A DNA stretch of 7,921 nt, taken from contig JAHFSN010000076.1 of the NCBI GenBank assembly GCA_023265735.1, positions 1 to 7,921 on the forward strand, given 5' to 3'. Position numbers and translations under genes: made by a program. The notes under the pieces were generated by a model. It worked only from the letters and a program-made list of their open reading frames with translations, was not told where the DNA came from and did not search any database. The DNA comes from Spirochaetaceae bacterium (lineage in GTDB: Bacteria > Spirochaetota > Spirochaetia > JABEVK01). Positions 1 to 6,380 of the stretch are shown one piece after another; positions within the stretch are counted from its first letter, which is position 1, and every line of letters begins with the position of its first letter.

Positions 1-435
1 ATCAACACGTTCACCATCGTCCTCCCTCCCCTCCGGGAGAGACCCCAGGACATTCCCGTTCTGGCGGCGGAATTTCTGAGCCAAGTCGCCCTGGAACTCC
101 ACCGGGACTTGAAAGGTTTCGATGACGCCGCCGTTTCCCTGCTTTGCCGCCATACCTGGCCCGGCAATGTGAGGGAGCTCAAAAATATCGTGGAGCACGC
201 CGCCGTGATGGCCCAGGGAACCGTCATCCGCCCTTGTGACTTTCCCGTGGACCTGACCGCGCCCCCCAAAAGCCACGTCGCACTCGGTTCCGGGTCCAAC
301 ACTTTGGAGACCCAGGAATGGAAACTGATTGAGGAAGCTCTGCACAAGAACGACGGGAACGTAGCGGCGGCCGCCCGAACCTTGGGTGTCACGCGAAACA
401 CCCTTCGCTACCGTCTCGCCAAGTATGGTGGTTGA
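1..435 (+). CDS. Sigma-54-dependent transcriptional activator (bEBP), C-terminal part; 5' end outside the window
   Basis: This is the last 144 residues of a bacterial enhancer-binding protein; the open frame runs to the left window edge, so a TTG codon at 109 is not a true start. Residues 1-21 (ending LPPLRERPQDIPVL) are the late part of the sigma-54-interacting AAA+ domain. TWPGNVREL (residues 52-60) is the family's sensor II motif, whose arginine (R58) contacts nucleotide. Residues about 110-144 form a Fis-type helix-turn-helix (DGNVAAAARTLGV, then TRNTLRYRL) that binds enhancer sites. The family remodels the closed complex of sigma-54 RNA polymerase using ATP. The Walker motifs, the GAFTGA loop and the N-terminal sensory domain lie outside, so it is unknown whether this is a two-component response regulator or a ligand-binding type. 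It ends 178 bp before a sigma-54 promoter, which makes control of the adjacent xylose transporter its likely role (inference). Family call firm; target inferred. Confidence 0.93.
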   Translation: MNTFTIVLPPLRERPQDIPVLAAEFLSQVALELHRDLKGFDDAAVSLLCRHTWPGNVRELKNIVEHAAVMAQGTVIRPCDFPVDLTAPPKSHVALGSGSNTLETQEWKLIEEALHKNDGNVAAAARTLGVTRNTLRYRLAKYGG

Positions 436-444
436 AAACCACCA
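426..444 (+). repeat. Perfect hairpin spanning the stop codon of the activator gene
   Basis: TGGTGGTT (426-433) and AACCACCA (437-444) are perfect complements around a GAA loop. The stem contains the last two glycine codons and overlaps the TGA stop at 433-435. No T-tract follows, so it is not a standard intrinsic terminator. It could protect the 3' end of the message, or it could simply result from the GGT codons facing the ACC run that follows. Confidence 0.6.
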
Positions 445-455
445 CCACCACCACC
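438..455 (+). repeat. ACC trinucleotide run (six copies)
   Basis: Six uninterrupted ACC triplets follow directly after the stop codon of the activator gene, then AGC and another ACC. It is non-coding as read here. Short triplet runs like this can arise by replication slippage. No function can be assigned. Confidence 0.7.
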
Positions 456-458
456 AGC

Positions 459-491
459 ACCGGCCGTTTCCCGGCATGTTCCTGGGCCGGT
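459..491 (+). promoter_or_regulatory. Inverted repeat, candidate activator-binding site (distal)
   Basis: ACCGGCC (459-465) and GGCCGGT (485-491) are perfect 7-base inverted arms separated by 19 bases. The centre lies about 165 bp upstream of the expected transcription start near 640, within the usual range for enhancers of sigma-54 promoters. A structural role in the transcript cannot be excluded. GC-rich arms of this length can occur by chance, so this is a weak candidate. Confidence 0.3.
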
Positions 492-507
492 CGTCGGTGG
501 GCGGTTC

Positions 508-538
508 GACACGGGTTGGCTCGGCGTCATGCCGTGTC
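508..538 (+). promoter_or_regulatory. Inverted repeat, candidate upstream activator site (proximal)
   Basis: GACACGG (508-514) and CCGTGTC (532-538) are perfect 7-base inverted arms separated by 17 bases. The centre near 523 is about 117 bp upstream of the predicted start point. Fis-type helix-turn-helix activators of sigma-54 promoters bind as dimers to dyads at such distances. The dyad symmetry is seen directly; binding by the neighbouring activator is inferred. Confidence 0.4.
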
Positions 539-613
539 CTTCGGTGACTGCTCAAGGCCCCCAGCGGCAAGTCTTTTCCCCCAAACGGCTTGATGAACAA
601 ACTTTAACCTCCC

Positions 614-630
614 TTGGCATGTTCCTTGCT
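614..630 (+). promoter_or_regulatory. Sigma-54 (-24/-12) promoter for xylFGH
   Basis: The stretch TTGGCATGTTCCTTGCT matches the sigma-54 consensus TTGGCACG-N4-TTGCW with one substitution (T for the second C of GGCAC). The invariant GG (616-617) and GC (628-629) are exactly ten bases apart, as required. Transcription would begin near 640-641, giving a leader of about 20 bases before xylF. The gene immediately upstream encodes a sigma-54 activator, which independently supports the call. No convincing sigma-70 promoter was seen nearby. Confidence 0.85.
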
Positions 631-651
631 TAAAGGAAGCTAACCAACCAC

Positions 652-657
652 AGGAGG
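652..657 (+). promoter_or_regulatory. Ribosome binding site of xylF
   Basis: AGGAGG is a full Shine-Dalgarno match but lies only three bases before the ATG at 661. The next codon, TTG at 664, would have a spacing of six and would remove only the first methionine. ATG is preferred by codon type, but the real start may be either. Confidence 0.75.
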
Positions 658-660
658 TGG

Positions 661-1722
661 ATGTTGAAACGTGTTATTCTTATTGCCACGGCATCGCTGA
701 TGGCCCTCGGATTGATGGTCAGCTGTGCTCCCGGGAAGACCAAGATTGGTCTTTCCTTCTCTGACTTCGCGACCGAGCGCTGGTCGAACGAAGCCAAACT
801 CATGAAGACTCAGCTCGAAGGGCTGGGCTACGAAGTTCTGTCGCAGGAAGCCAACCACGACGTGAAGCTCCAGAACGACCAGATCGACAACATGGTCGCT
901 CAGGGCGTGAAGGCGATGATCATCGTTCCCGAAGATGGTGACGCTGCCGCTACTGCCGTGACCAAGGCCGCCAAGGCTGGAGTCAAGGTTGTGGCGTACG
1001 ACCGGCTGATCAAGTCGGCCGACATCGCTGCCTACCTTTCGTTCGACAACATGGAAGTTGGTCGCCAGCAGGCTGCCGGCGTCCTGAAGGTCGTCAGCAA
1101 GGGCAACTTCGTTCTGCTCGGCGGTAGCCCCACCGACAACAACGCGGTTCTGTTCCGCGCTGGTCAGATGGAAGTCCTGAAGCCCCTGATCGACAAGGGC
1201 CAGATCAAGGTTGTCGCCGACCAGTGGGTCGACAACTGGGATCCCGCCAACGCCCTCAAGATCATGGAGAACATCCTCACGAAGCTGAAGGCCGACAAGA
1301 TCAAGCTTGACGCCGTTGTCGCTTCGAACGACGGAACCGCCCTCGGCGCTCTGCAGGCCATGAAGGCCCAGAATCTGGCCGGCAAGGTCCCGATCTCCGG
1401 ACAGGACGCCACCGCTGACGGTTGCAACAGCATCGTCAAGGGTGAACTGACCGTCACCATTTTCAAGGACATCCGCAAGCTGGCTCCTCTGGCCGTCAGC
1501 CTGGCTGACTCCCTGGCCCAGGGCAAGGCTGTCGCCGAGATGAAGGCCTTTGATCTGGCGACTCTGACCAACGACAAGAAGTACACCGGTTCCGTGAACT
1601 GCGTGTTCCTCCCCGTCGTTCAGGTTGACAAGACCAACGTCGATGCCGAAATCGTCAAGAGCGCCTTCCAGAAGAAGGAAGACGTCTACCGCGATATTCC
1701 CGCCGACAAGATTCCTCAATAA
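661..1722 (+). CDS. xylF: D-xylose-binding lipoprotein of the xylose ABC transporter
   Basis: This is the extracytoplasmic binding protein (353 residues) that captures D-xylose and delivers it to XylGH. It starts with a lipoprotein signal peptide: a K3-R4 positive end, a hydrophobic core, then MVSC with the predicted lipid-bearing cysteine at C22. Methionine at the -3 position of the lipobox is tolerated but not typical. The mature part is a type I periplasmic-binding fold close to E. coli XylF in wording. It keeps the sugar-pocket motifs: ERW (39-41), AYDR (D114, R115), DNNA (N160, N161), QWVDNW (W189), SND (N223), SGQD (D249) and K269. E. coli XylF is soluble, so lipid anchoring is a difference and suggests tethering to the membrane. 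A sigma-54 promoter precedes it and a hairpin terminator follows, which fits high expression of the binding protein relative to xylG and xylH. Specificity for xylose is inferred from motif resemblance; a related pentose or hexose remains possible. Confidence 0.93.
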   Translation: MLKRVILIATASLMALGLMVSCAPGKTKIGLSFSDFATERWSNEAKLMKTQLEGLGYEVLSQEANHDVKLQNDQIDNMVAQGVKAMIIVPEDGDAAATAVTKAAKAGVKVVAYDRLIKSADIAAYLSFDNMEVGRQQAAGVLKVVSKGNFVLLGGSPTDNNAVLFRAGQMEVLKPLIDKGQIKVVADQWVDNWDPANALKIMENILTKLKADKIKLDAVVASNDGTALGALQAMKAQNLAGKVPISGQDATADGCNSIVKGELTVTIFKDIRKLAPLAVSLADSLAQGKAVAEMKAFDLATLTNDKKYTGSVNCVFLPVVQVDKTNVDAEIVKSAFQKKEDVYRDIPADKIPQ

Positions 1723-1728
1723 GTGATT

Positions 1729-1759
1729 GGAGGTCGGCGAAAGCCGACCTCCCCTTTTT
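1729..1759 (+). terminator. Intrinsic terminator/attenuator between xylF and xylG
   Basis: GGAGGTCGGC (1729-1738) pairs perfectly with GCCGACCTCC (1743-1752) around a stable GAAA tetraloop. CC and five T residues follow (1755-1759). It begins six bases after the xylF stop codon and ends before the xylG ribosome binding site. In binding-protein transporter operons such hairpins allow partial read-through and shield the xylF message from 3' decay, so the binding protein is made in excess. The hairpin is seen directly; partial read-through is inferred from the continuity of the operon. Confidence 0.88.
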
Positions 1760-1772
1760 GATACCCATCTTC

Positions 1773-1777
1773 GGAGG
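1773..1777 (+). promoter_or_regulatory. Ribosome binding site deciding the TTG start of xylG
   Basis: GGAGG lies six bases before a TTG at 1784 that is in frame with XylG. No ATG or GTG in this frame lies between the terminator and the conserved ATPase domain. An upstream TTG at 1727 would translate through the terminator hairpin and is implausible. Confidence 0.8.
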
Positions 1778-1783
1778 ACGGCT

Positions 1784-3340
1784 TTGGCGCCAACCAATCA
1801 AAACGACATTATTCTGAAACTCAACAAACTGACCAAAGCCTTTCCCGGTGTTCTGGCCCTTCGTGACGTTTCGCTCGAGGTCATCCGCGGGCACATCCAC
1901 GGACTGTGTGGAGAGAACGGGGCCGGGAAATCGACTTTGATGAAGATTCTCGCAGGGGTCTACCCCCACGGGACCTTTGAAGGTTCCATGGAGTTCGACG
2001 GAAGCGAGTTGAAACTGGAAGCAGGCTCGATCCGGCAGGCCCGGGAGCTTGGCATTGCTATCGTTTACCAGGAACTTACCCTGGTTCCCCAATTGACCGT
2101 CGGAGAGAACATCTTCCTCGGAAAGGAACCCCACAAGGGTTTCAGCATTGAGTGGGACAGGATTTATTCAGAGACAGGCGCTCTCCTGGACCGTTACGGT
2201 CTCGACATCGATCCCCGGGCTCCCGTTCGAACCCTTGGGGTCGGCCAGATGCAGATGGTCGAGATTGCCAAGGCCTTGGCGGAAGATGCCAAGGTCCTCA
2301 TTTTGGACGAGCCGACTTCGGCCCTCTCTGAGGCGGAAGTCGACAGGCTGATGGATATCTTGAGAACCCTCAAGAGTCACGGGGTGACCTGCCTCTACAT
2401 CAGCCACAAACTGGAAGAATTCTTCCGGATTACCGATGAAATTACGGTCATGAGAGATGGCCAAGTCGTTCGGACCGCCCCCACTAAGAGCGTTGATCAG
2501 GCGACACTTGTTCAGCTCATGGTGGGACGAGCCATGACGGAGCGGTTTCCCAAAGGAGACCGGAGAGCCGGGGGCATCGTCCTCAGTGTCCGGGGCCTCA
2601 GGGCAAACGATCCCCATCGGCGCGAAAGGGAAGTCCTGAAAGGCGTCGATTTTGACCTGAGACGAGGTGAGATTCTGGGCATCGCGGGCCTCATGGGAAG
2701 CGGTCGTACAGAGTTGGTCACGACCCTCTTTGGAGAATATGGAAACGTGACGGCGGGGACCATCGAACTTGATGGTCAAGCCGTCACCATTCGGTCGGCC
2801 CGCCAGGCCATCGACATGGGGATCAGTCTGGTTCCCGAGGATCGCAAGCAGATGGGTCTTGTTCTGCCGCAATCCATCTTGAAGAACATGAGTCTTCCCA
2901 ATTTGGACAGGTTCTCGTCGTTGCTCACGATCAATGTTCCTGCCGAACTTCAGGAGACCCTGAACTATTTCAGCAGCCTGCTCATCAAGGCGAACGATGC
3001 CTTCACCGTCGTCAACACCCTTTCGGGGGGAAACCAGCAGAAGGTCGTCATCGCGAAATGGCTGATGTCGAAGCCTCGCATTCTCATCCTCGACGATCCG
3101 ACAAGGGGCATTGACGTTGGTGCCAAGTATGAAATCTACAAGCTGATGAATCAGCTCGCGGAGGCTGGGATTTCGATCATCATGATCTCAAGCGAACTCG
3201 AGGAAGTCCTCGGAATGAGTGACCGGGTCATGGTGATGTGGGCTGGCAAATCGAATGGAACCCTGGATATCAAGGATGCAACCCAGGAAACCCTCATGGC
3301 CCGGGCAACCGGCGTCGTTCAAGAAAACACGAGGTCATGA
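1784..3340 (+). CDS. xylG: D-xylose ABC transporter ATP-binding protein (two nucleotide-binding domains)
   Basis: This cytoplasmic ATPase (518 residues from the TTG start; E. coli XylG has about 513) powers xylose import through XylH. Domain 1: Walker A GENGAGKST (43-51), signature LGVGQ (151-155), Walker B LILDEPTSAL with D175 and catalytic E176. Domain 2: degenerate Walker A GLMGSGRTE (302-310, R308 in place of lysine), canonical signature LSGGN (413-417), Walker B LILDDPTRGID with D437 and D438. This two-domain plan, with a degenerate second Walker A, is normal for the Ara/Rbs/Xyl sugar importers. Odd points: aspartate at 438, where glutamate is usual and where the second transporter in this window has glutamate, and glycine at the second position of the first signature. 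These changes fall in the same composite ATP site. The gene follows a terminator after xylF and overlaps or abuts xylH. Family call certain; the TTG start is well supported by its ribosome binding site. Confidence 0.94.
   Translation: MAPTNQNDIILKLNKLTKAFPGVLALRDVSLEVIRGHIHGLCGENGAGKSTLMKILAGVYPHGTFEGSMEFDGSELKLEAGSIRQARELGIAIVYQELTLVPQLTVGENIFLGKEPHKGFSIEWDRIYSETGALLDRYGLDIDPRAPVRTLGVGQMQMVEIAKALAEDAKVLILDEPTSALSEAEVDRLMDILRTLKSHGVTCLYISHKLEEFFRITDEITVMRDGQVVRTAPTKSVDQATLVQLMVGRAMTERFPKGDRRAGGIVLSVRGLRANDPHRREREVLKGVDFDLRRGEILGIAGLMGSGRTELVTTLFGEYGNVTAGTIELDGQAVTIRSARQAIDMGISLVPEDRKQMGLVLPQSILKNMSLPNLDRFSSLLTINVPAELQETLNYFSSLLIKANDAFTVVNTLSGGNQQKVVIAKWLMSKPRILILDDPTRGIDVGAKYEIYKLMNQLAEAGISIIMISSELEEVLGMSDRVMVMWAGKSNGTLDIKDATQETLMARATGVVQENTRS
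3331..3335 (+). promoter_or_regulatory. Ribosome binding site of xylH, inside the end of xylG
   Basis: GAGGT lies within the last codons of xylG. Two in-frame ATGs follow: 3337, which overlaps the xylG stop as ATGA but is only one base away, and 3343, which is seven bases away. Spacing favours 3343. In either case translation of xylH is likely coupled to termination of xylG. Confidence 0.65.
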
Positions 3341-3342
3341 CA

Positions 3343-4551
3343 ATGAAAAACAAAGCTCTCCTTATTCAAGGTATCCGGGCCAACGCCCAAACCTACAGTC
3401 TGTTGCTGGCCCTCGGATTCATCTGGATCCTGTTTGCTATTGCCACAGGCGGTGTGTACATATCACCTCAGAACATTTCCAACCTGTTCCGGCAGATGAC
3501 CATCATCGGCTTCATGGCGTGCGGCATGGTGCTCGTCATCGTGACGGGAGGTATCGACCTCTCGGTGGGGAAGCTGGCCGGGTTTGTTTCGGTCTTTGTG
3601 GCGGTGCTCCAGGCTTACTTCAACCCTTGGCTGGTGAGTTTGATCTACCCCGGGGCCGACGCGACGACTCACAACATCGTCTCTGCCATCATCTCCATCC
3701 TCCTTGGCGTTGGATTGGGTGCCCTGATCGGAGTCCTTCAAGGCTCCGTCATCGCTTACCTTTCGGTTCCGGCCTTCATCGTGACCCTGGGCGGCATGTT
3801 CATCTTCCGGGGTGCCATCCTTGCCGTCACCCAGGGGAAGACCATTCCCGCTAACCAGCCCATTTTCACGGACATAGGCCAGGGCTACATACCGAACACG
3901 GCGGGCCTGGTGCTGGCGGTCATCGCGGTCATCCTTGTTGTCCTGTTTATCCTTCAGGCCAGGAAGAAGAAGGCCCAGTACAAAATTGAAGCCGGTCCCC
4001 TCCTCTTCGACATTCTGAAGATGCTTGTGGCCGCCGTGGGCATCATCGGCTATGTGCTCATCGTCAACCTCTATCAAGGTCTCCAGATTCCCGTCCTGCT
4101 TTTGGCCCTTGTCGCGGCCATTCTGATTTACCTGTCCAACAGCACGCGGTTCGGCCGATACGCCTACGCCATCGGCGGGAACCGGGAAGCCACCCGGCTT
4201 TCGGGCATCGACATCAAGAAGAACATCTTCAAGATCTTCATCCTCATGGGAACCTTGTGCGGAGTGGCAGGCGTCAGCTTGGCCAGTTACGTCGGCTATG
4301 GGACCATTGCCGCCGGTGAAGGCTACGAATTGGACGTCATCGCTGCGTGTATCTTGGGGGGAACCTCGACCCTGGGTGGTGAAGGCACCGTCGTCGGAGC
4401 CTTGATCGGAGCCCTCGTCATGGCCAGTTTGAGCACCGGAATGACTATGCTCAACTCGCCGCCCGCCATGGTTTACATCGTCAAGGGTTTGGTGTTCATT
4501 CTGGCCGTCCTCGTGGACGTCTCGGTCCGCAAGTCGGCTTCCAAGAACTAA
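3343..4551 (+). CDS. xylH: D-xylose ABC transporter permease
   Basis: This inner-membrane channel subunit (402 residues; E. coli XylH is about 393) belongs to the BPD_transp_2 family used by ribose, galactose and xylose importers. Hydrophobic segments start at about residue 20 (LLLALGFIWILFAIA), and more follow throughout. The family hallmark GGIDLSVG is at 69-76. The cytoplasmic coupling loop that docks on the ATPase is at about 277-292 (IGGNREATRLSGID). A basic stretch, QARKKKAQYK, lies in a central loop flanked by membrane segments, as in other XylH-type permeases. The start at 3343 is chosen for its ribosome binding site spacing; ATG 3337 would add two residues. It is the last gene of the operon, followed after 30 bases by a strong terminator. 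Assignment to xylose rests on the xylF and xylG neighbours as well as on the protein itself. Confidence 0.93.
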   Translation: MKNKALLIQGIRANAQTYSLLLALGFIWILFAIATGGVYISPQNISNLFRQMTIIGFMACGMVLVIVTGGIDLSVGKLAGFVSVFVAVLQAYFNPWLVSLIYPGADATTHNIVSAIISILLGVGLGALIGVLQGSVIAYLSVPAFIVTLGGMFIFRGAILAVTQGKTIPANQPIFTDIGQGYIPNTAGLVLAVIAVILVVLFILQARKKKAQYKIEAGPLLFDILKMLVAAVGIIGYVLIVNLYQGLQIPVLLLALVAAILIYLSNSTRFGRYAYAIGGNREATRLSGIDIKKNIFKIFILMGTLCGVAGVSLASYVGYGTIAAGEGYELDVIAACILGGTSTLGGEGTVVGALIGALVMASLSTGMTMLNSPPAMVYIVKGLVFILAVLVDVSVRKSASKN

Positions 4552-4581
4552 GACTCCTTTCTCCCAGTCCCTTACCAAAAG

Positions 4582-4614
4582 AAAAACCCGCGAAATCAAT
4601 TCGCGGGTTTTTTT
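4582..4614. terminator. Bidirectional intrinsic terminator between converging operons
   Basis: CCCGCGAA (4587-4594) pairs with TTCGCGGG (4600-4607) around a five-base ATCAA loop. Seven T residues follow (4608-4614) and five A residues precede (4582-4586), so the hairpin has a T-tract on both strands. It lies between the end of xylH (4551) and the end of the oppositely transcribed receptor gene (4634), and should end both transcripts. Confidence 0.93.
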
Positions 4615-4633
4615 ATGCTCGGCGCGGGACAGT

Positions 4634-6352
4634 TCAATCGGTTTTGAAGCGCCCCACGATCCCCAAAAGATTCTCGAGGTGCCTCTTGGTGGTTTGGGTT
4701 TGCTCGGAGATCTCATGGAGGGCCGTCGTGATTTCGCCGATGCCCATGGTGATTTCCATGGAGCTGGCCTGGACCGTCCCCGTGATTTCCTTTAGGTCAC
4801 CCATGCGCTCGCGAACCTGCCGGGTGTCGTGGTCGATGGCCCGGGACTGCTCGGTGACGGCCTCGTTGAGCCGGATCACTTCTTCCAAGGTGACCACCGA
4901 GTCTTGGGCGGCCTCGGTGGATTGGGAGATGGATTCCACCGTCTGACGGGACTGACGGACGGCGTCCGAGATCATCGTGTTCAGATCCTCAAAACTGGTT
5001 TCTACCGCCAGGGAGTTGCTGGAGATTTCCCGAATCGTGTCCGTAATCTTGGTGAGGTTGGTCTGGGTTTGTTTGGCCTGAGCCGATGAGTTCTCCGCAA
5101 GCTTCCGGATCTCCTCCGACACGACGGAGAAGCCTTTCCCGGCCTCACCGGCGTGGGCGGCCTCGATGGCAGCGTTCATGGCCAAGAGATTTGTCTGGGA
5201 GGCGATCTCCGCAATGGCGTGGGTCGCGTCGAGAAGGCTTTCTGACTGCGAGTTGATCTCCCGGATCCGCGCATTCACGCTCGAGAGAAGCTCTTTTCCC
5301 CGGGCATTGGCCTGAGAGATGGCGTCGAACAGCCGGGCGTCGGCCTCGATGGCCGTCTTTACCGAGGCCAAGCCCCCGTTGACGGTGCTTACAGCCTGCT
5401 CCACCTGCGACAGGGCCCGACTCTGATCACGGAAACTCCCCTGCTGGAGGGTGAGTCTCTCGATCATCGAACCCAGGCTCTCGGTCATCATATTCGTACT
5501 GTTAGCCTGACGGCAGATGATCTGAGAGATCGACTCAACGTTGCTGCGGATCTCGAAGGAGCTCGCCGCAGTCTGCTCGGTGTTGCTGGAGAGCACAAGG
5601 GTGCTCTGCTGAAGGCTGGTTCCGATTTCGGCGAGTTCCCGGATCATCGAGGCCAGAGTCGAGCTGAACTGGTTGAAGTAGCGCGCGATGAGGCCGATTT
5701 CATCCCGGGAGAAGATGGGGACGGAAATCGTCAGGTCTCCCCGTCCCTGGCTCACCTCGGACAGCACCCGATCCAGGCTTCGAAGCGGTTTTCTCACGAT
5801 GTAGTAGATCAGGACGCCATTGATAGCCGCCAAGAGACCCAGCAGGACGGTCACCTGGATCAGTTCGGAGATGACCTGGGCGGCAACTTCCTTCTCAATG
5901 TCGCGGGTGGTTACCTCGAGCTGGAAGGTCCCGTAGCTCGTCCCGCTCTTCTTGATCTCGTCCTGAAACTTGAGTTCTCCCGGTTCCACGGCGTCTTGAT
6001 TGACGTCGGCCGTGGCGCCGTCCTCGATACCCTTCTTCGTACGGACCATGCTGGTCACGAGAGTTTGGGATTTGTCGTAGATCCTCGCGGCCACGATGTG
6101 CCCGGTTTGCATCTCGCCTTCGAGCACCTTGTCGACTTCGTCGATGGCAGACATAGACACCGGGTACACCAAATTCCGCCCCAGCCGATTCACGGAGGCC
6201 TTGACTTCCTGCTGGAGGCGATCCAAGGAGACCTGGCGAAGGGTGGTCACACGATAGGTCGCCGAGGCGGCGAGGACCAGAGCAATGGCCCCAACTCCGA
6301 TTCCAATGAACCGGACCGCCAAGGAGCCGAAGGCGTCCTTTTTGGCAGACAT
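4634..6352 (-). CDS. Methyl-accepting chemotaxis protein (transmembrane chemoreceptor)
   Basis: This is a membrane chemoreceptor (572 residues) that controls CheA kinase through CheW. Order: short basic N-terminus; membrane segment 1 at about 15-32; an extracytoplasmic sensor of about 130 residues (33-161) in which I recognise no named fold with confidence; membrane segment 2 at about 162-186; HAMP at about 187-240 (RKPLRSLDRVLSEV and SRDEIGLIARYFNQF); then a long coiled coil. The hairpin tip at about 380-415 has the conserved QTNLLAMNAAIEAAHAGE, then GKGFSVVSEEIRKLAE. This tip wording is common in spirochaetes and some deltaproteobacteria. The C-terminus ends GRFKTD with no CheR/CheB-binding pentapeptide. 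The start has AAGGAGG (6358-6364) five bases upstream. The gene lies 58 bp after a sugar permease on the same strand, suggesting that its ligand is the transported sugar or a loaded binding protein (inference). Family call certain; ligand unknown. Confidence 0.95.
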   Translation of the reverse strand: MSAKKDAFGSLAVRFIGIGVGAIALVLAASATYRVTTLRQVSLDRLQQEVKASVNRLGRNLVYPVSMSAIDEVDKVLEGEMQTGHIVAARIYDKSQTLVTSMVRTKKGIEDGATADVNQDAVEPGELKFQDEIKKSGTSYGTFQLEVTTRDIEKEVAAQVISELIQVTVLLGLLAAINGVLIYYIVRKPLRSLDRVLSEVSQGRGDLTISVPIFSRDEIGLIARYFNQFSSTLASMIRELAEIGTSLQQSTLVLSSNTEQTAASSFEIRSNVESISQIICRQANSTNMMTESLGSMIERLTLQQGSFRDQSRALSQVEQAVSTVNGGLASVKTAIEADARLFDAISQANARGKELLSSVNARIREINSQSESLLDATHAIAEIASQTNLLAMNAAIEAAHAGEAGKGFSVVSEEIRKLAENSSAQAKQTQTNLTKITDTIREISSNSLAVETSFEDLNTMISDAVRQSRQTVESISQSTEAAQDSVVTLEEVIRLNEAVTEQSRAIDHDTRQVRERMGDLKEITGTVQASSMEITMGIGEITTALHEISEQTQTTKRHLENLLGIVGRFKTD

Positions 6353-6380
6353 GGCGGCCTCCTTTTATGTGTGTAAGTTG

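Noticed and set aside
426..444. Intrinsic terminator of the activator gene
   Set aside because: The stem is good, but no T-tract follows on either strand, so it is listed only as a hairpin.
438..455. CACCAC-type run resembling a His-tag or vector remnant
   Set aside because: It lies after the stop codon, is not in frame with the preceding gene, and is flanked by normal genomic sequence with no vector features.
1727..1783. Extended N-terminus of XylG from TTG 1727
   Set aside because: It would translate the terminator hairpin and add 19 residues with no counterpart in the family. TTG 1784 has a good GGAGG at proper spacing.
640..1797. Long antisense open frame (385 codons) opposite xylF, and a second of 140 codons at 1164-1586
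   Set aside because: Both mirror the strongly biased codons of xylF. The translations are low-complexity in composition and match no family I know, and the xylF reading is certain.
3238..3342. Extended N-terminus of XylH from 3238
   Set aside because: It lies wholly inside the end of xylG in another frame and is hydrophilic. A ribosome binding site and ATG exist at 3331-3345.
3463..4716. Antisense open frame of 417 codons opposite xylH
   Set aside because: The translation is rich in D, H, G and Q with no domain, and runs through the terminator at 4582-4614. It is a shadow of the permease frame.
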